Shown: piece by piece, positions 12,755 through 14,612 of the stretch
Layout: each line of letters starts with the position of its first letter
Numbering within the stretch: position 1 is the stretch's first letter
Origin: MTP4 sp9310u
GTDB lineage: Archaea; Halobacteriota; Methanosarcinia; Methanosarcinales; Methanosarcinaceae
Direction of reading: 5' to 3'
NCBI GenBank assembly: GCA_030627005.1
Contig: DAOUSW010000093.1
Span: forward strand, 1-14,612
Length of the DNA: 14,612 bases
Made by a program: the position numbers and the translations under genes
The notes under the pieces: generated by a model
Told to the model about the DNA's origin: nothing
What the model saw: the letters and a program-made list of their open reading frames with translations, nothing else
The model's database searches: none

Positions 12755-14206
12755 ATGAATGATTCAACAGAAAGCACGGAGACCGGGAAGAAAAAAGTGA
12801 GAGTGAAAGTCAGGGGAATAGAGGCAAAAGAAGAGCTAAAGAGCCTCGAAGAGTACGGCAGCCTACTAAAAGACCTGGACCCAGAACTGATCACCTCCGA
12901 TGACGAAACCGTCCTGAAAAGAGCTTTCAGACGTGCAAAAGAGGAACTTGGCCCTGAAGAGCTGGTCAACTGGTTCACCCGGTATGCTGAGCCCTTCTAT
13001 CGGTCCGCGTCCTGGAGACTGCTCTCCCCGATGTATGAACAGGTCCTGGATATTGCTGAAGAGAAACTCGGGCCCGAGCACCCGGCAACAGCGGCAGCCC
13101 TGAACGGCCTTGCGGGGATCTACCGGTACCTGGGAAAGTATGAAGAAGCTCTCCCCCTCTACACCCGGGCTCTCTCAATCCGGGAAAAGAAAACCGGCCC
13201 CGATAGCCTTGAGACAGGAAACACCCTCTGCGACCTTGCAGTCCTCTACTTTTTCATGGACAAAAAAGCCGAAGCCCTCCCCCTCTACGAACAAGCCCTC
13301 GAAATTCATGAAAAAGTCTTCTCTCTCGAACATGCCGAGCACCCCGAACATCCCGGGAACCTGGAAACCGTCAGGACCCTGAACAGGATGGCGTTTTTCT
13401 ACAGGGGCACGGAAGAGCCGGAAAAAGCCGAAGAGCTTTACCGCCGGGCTCTCGACCACCTCGAAACACTTCGGGAAGCCTCCCCGGAAAACGTAAAGTT
13501 CCAGGCCTACACTGCAGGCACCCTGAACAACCTGGGCGTTTTGCTCTCGGAGGAGATGGGCCGGATGGATGAGGCAGAGGAAATCTACGGAAGAGCTCTC
13601 AAACTCCAGGAAAAGTCTCTCAGCCCCGACCACCCCCAGGTAGCCCAGACCCTGAACAACCTTGGCCTGCTCTACTTTGACACCGGCAGCCCCGAAAAAG
13701 CCCTTGCTCTCTATACCCGTGCCCTGGAAATCTTTGAAAAGCTCGGAAAAACCGAGCACATGGGCTATGCCAATACCCTGAACAACCTGGCAGGCGTCTA
13801 TGTCCGGAAGCGCAGGTGCAAAGAAGCCCTGGAACTCTACGAAAAGACCCTCGCCATCCGGGAAAAGCTCCTCGGCGAAGAGCACCCCGAAGTTGCCAAG
13901 GCCCTGAACAACCTCGCCGAACTCTACCGCCAGATGGGCGAAAACAAAAAAGCCCTCCCCCTCTACACCCGCGCCCTCAAAATTACCGAAAAAACCCTCG
14001 GCTCCGAACACATGGACGTCGGCACAACCCTCAACAACCTCGCAGGCCTGCACGAAAGCATGGGCGAATACGAAACCGCAACCGAGATGTACGAGCGGGC
14101 GCTCGGGATCATTGAAAAAGAGTTAGGAATCGACCACCCCTATTTCAAGATCACGCGGAATAACCTGCTGGCGCTGTATGAGAAGATGGAGAGAGGCGAT
14201 AGATAA
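12755..14206 (+). CDS. tetratricopeptide (kinesin-light-chain-like TPR) repeat protein
   Basis: A 483-residue soluble scaffold protein. The first 20 residues are highly charged (TGKKKVRVKVRG). Residues about 24-90 form a helical lead-in (LITSDDETVLKRAFRRAKEELGPEELVNWF), and from about 94 to the end there are roughly nine TPR units of about 42 residues. The consensus is YERALxIxEKxLGPEHPxVAxTLNNLAxLYRxMGxYEEALPL, as in kinesin-light-chain-like TPRs. One unit (about 188-200) carries an insertion, HAEHPEHPGN. No enzymatic domain, signal peptide or membrane segment is present, so it probably binds partner proteins. Such TPR proteins are common in Methanosarcina and their partners are mostly unknown. 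The strong Shine-Dalgarno site and TATA box indicate independent transcription. A long open frame on the opposite strand within it is a by-product of the repeats and codon usage. Confidence 0.93.
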   Translation: MNDSTESTETGKKKVRVKVRGIEAKEELKSLEEYGSLLKDLDPELITSDDETVLKRAFRRAKEELGPEELVNWFTRYAEPFYRSASWRLLSPMYEQVLDIAEEKLGPEHPATAAALNGLAGIYRYLGKYEEALPLYTRALSIREKKTGPDSLETGNTLCDLAVLYFFMDKKAEALPLYEQALEIHEKVFSLEHAEHPEHPGNLETVRTLNRMAFFYRGTEEPEKAEELYRRALDHLETLREASPENVKFQAYTAGTLNNLGVLLSEEMGRMDEAEEIYGRALKLQEKSLSPDHPQVAQTLNNLGLLYFDTGSPEKALALYTRALEIFEKLGKTEHMGYANTLNNLAGVYVRKRRCKEALELYEKTLAIREKLLGEEHPEVAKALNNLAELYRQMGENKKALPLYTRALKITEKTLGSEHMDVGTTLNNLAGLHESMGEYETATEMYERALGIIEKELGIDHPYFKITRNNLLALYEKMERGDR

Positions 14207-14280
14207 GGCAGACAGAAGATTGAAGAAGACAGAAGATTGAAGAAGACAGAAGGAAGACAGAAGGAAGACAGAAGGAAGAC
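14207..14280. repeat. mixed 17-bp and 11-bp purine-rich tandem repeats after the TPR gene
   Basis: Two 17-bp units of gacagaagattgaagaa (14211-14227, 14228-14244) are followed by three 11-bp units of gacagaaggaa (14245-14255, 14256-14266, 14267-14277). The strand is almost pure purine, so it could form unusual DNA structure. It begins within five bases of the TPR stop codon. Confidence 0.93.
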
Positions 14281-14612
14281 TGAGAAATTCTTTCAATAAT
14301 CATTCCGACACATACAGGACCTTCCCCAACCTGCTGCAAAGGGCTTCTTATGGCAGATACAGAACCGAAATTGATGCGAAAAACAAGGTCGTACAGCCGC
14401 CTGGTAAAATATCACCTTTTTGCCGACAGCTTACTGTTAGTAAGATTATATAATGTTAGTGTTTGACCTATATGTTAGAACAATTAGATAAGAACTTAGA
14501 TATGAATAACATTTTGTGTTAAAAATAATATATACCTCGAGCTCCTATTATAACTTGCGTTCTCATCTCTTTAACATCTTCTAGCAAACACCTGCTCCAC
14601 TAAAAACATCAC
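14281..14612. other. right-hand end, no gene supported
   Basis: A moderately GC-rich stretch to about 14400 gives way to AT-rich sequence. A 38-codon plus-strand frame at 14350-14466 lacks a ribosome site and is not supported. The AT-rich end looks like a regulatory region for a gene beyond the window. Confidence 0.45.
14430..14454 (+). promoter_or_regulatory. dyad adjacent to a TATA-like box, putative promoter or operator
   Basis: CTTACT-GTT-AGTAAG (14430-14444) is a perfect 6-bp dyad with a 3-base centre. It is followed directly by TTATATAAT (14446-14454), which resembles an archaeal TATA box. A regulator bound to the dyad would control access of TBP/TFB. TTATATAAT is nearly symmetric, so the direction is not certain, and no start codon with a ribosome site was found nearby. 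Confidence 0.35.

Noticed and set aside
13175..14053. 292-codon minus-strand open frame
   Set aside because: It is antisense to the TPR repeats, and its own repetitiveness mirrors theirs; no ribosome site.
14350..14466. 38-codon frame beginning MADTEPKL
   Set aside because: No ribosome site or family resemblance; the end runs into AT-rich promoter-like sequence.
1..14612. tRNA or rRNA gene serving as an integration site
   Set aside because: No cloverleaf-like sequence with a TTCRANY arm and matching acceptor stem was found in the spacers by eye.

Overview
The window looks like chromosomal DNA from a methanogenic archaeon of the Methanosarcina type. The reasons are archaeal TATA boxes (TTTATATA-like) about 30 bases before several starts, AT-rich spacers with T-tracts between GC-richer genes, an archaeal-type superoxide dismutase, a kinesin-light-chain-like TPR protein, and a PgsC/Mur-ligase pair of the kind I associate with Euryarchaeota. 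The genus is inferred from protein style, not from a marker gene.

Layout. Positions 1-104 are the end of a 10-bp tandem array. Positions 130-1846 (minus) hold a decayed poly-gamma-glutamate-synthase-like locus: a PgsC-like membrane protein runs out of frame into a PgsB-like Mur ligase that has lost its ATP-binding N-terminus and carries an in-frame TAA. Next on the plus strand are an alpha/beta hydrolase (1985-2890) and a signal-peptide-bearing protein of unknown function (3053-3793), each with an internal 18-bp tandem repeat. On the minus strand follow a superoxide dismutase (4580-5203) and a small dimeric-barrel monooxygenase-like protein (4168-4452), separated by a strong hairpin.

Positions 5204-9750 form a markedly AT-rich accessory island. 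Its core is a tightly coupled three-gene minus-strand operon: a Mrr-like nuclease (8339-9445), a small middle component (7875-8363) and a DUF3732-type SMC/Rad50-like ABC ATPase (6040-7878). This is an ABC-three-component (ABC-3C) conflict system, probably anti-phage or anti-plasmid. A 117-bp MITE-like element with a 5-bp target duplication lies just upstream of its promoter, and a 16-bp inverted repeat lies beyond its far end.

The right part returns to GC-rich chromosome: a MATE transporter (minus) whose expected ATG appears to be ATA, a divergent PfkB-family sugar kinase (11266-12222), a spacer with a candidate structured RNA, and a TPR protein (12755-14206) followed by tandem repeats and a promoter-like region facing the window end.

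A thread through the window is short tandem duplication. There are at least seven independent arrays with units of 10, 11, 12, 17 or 18 bp. All three inside genes have units divisible by three and keep the frame, suggesting a lineage prone to slippage.
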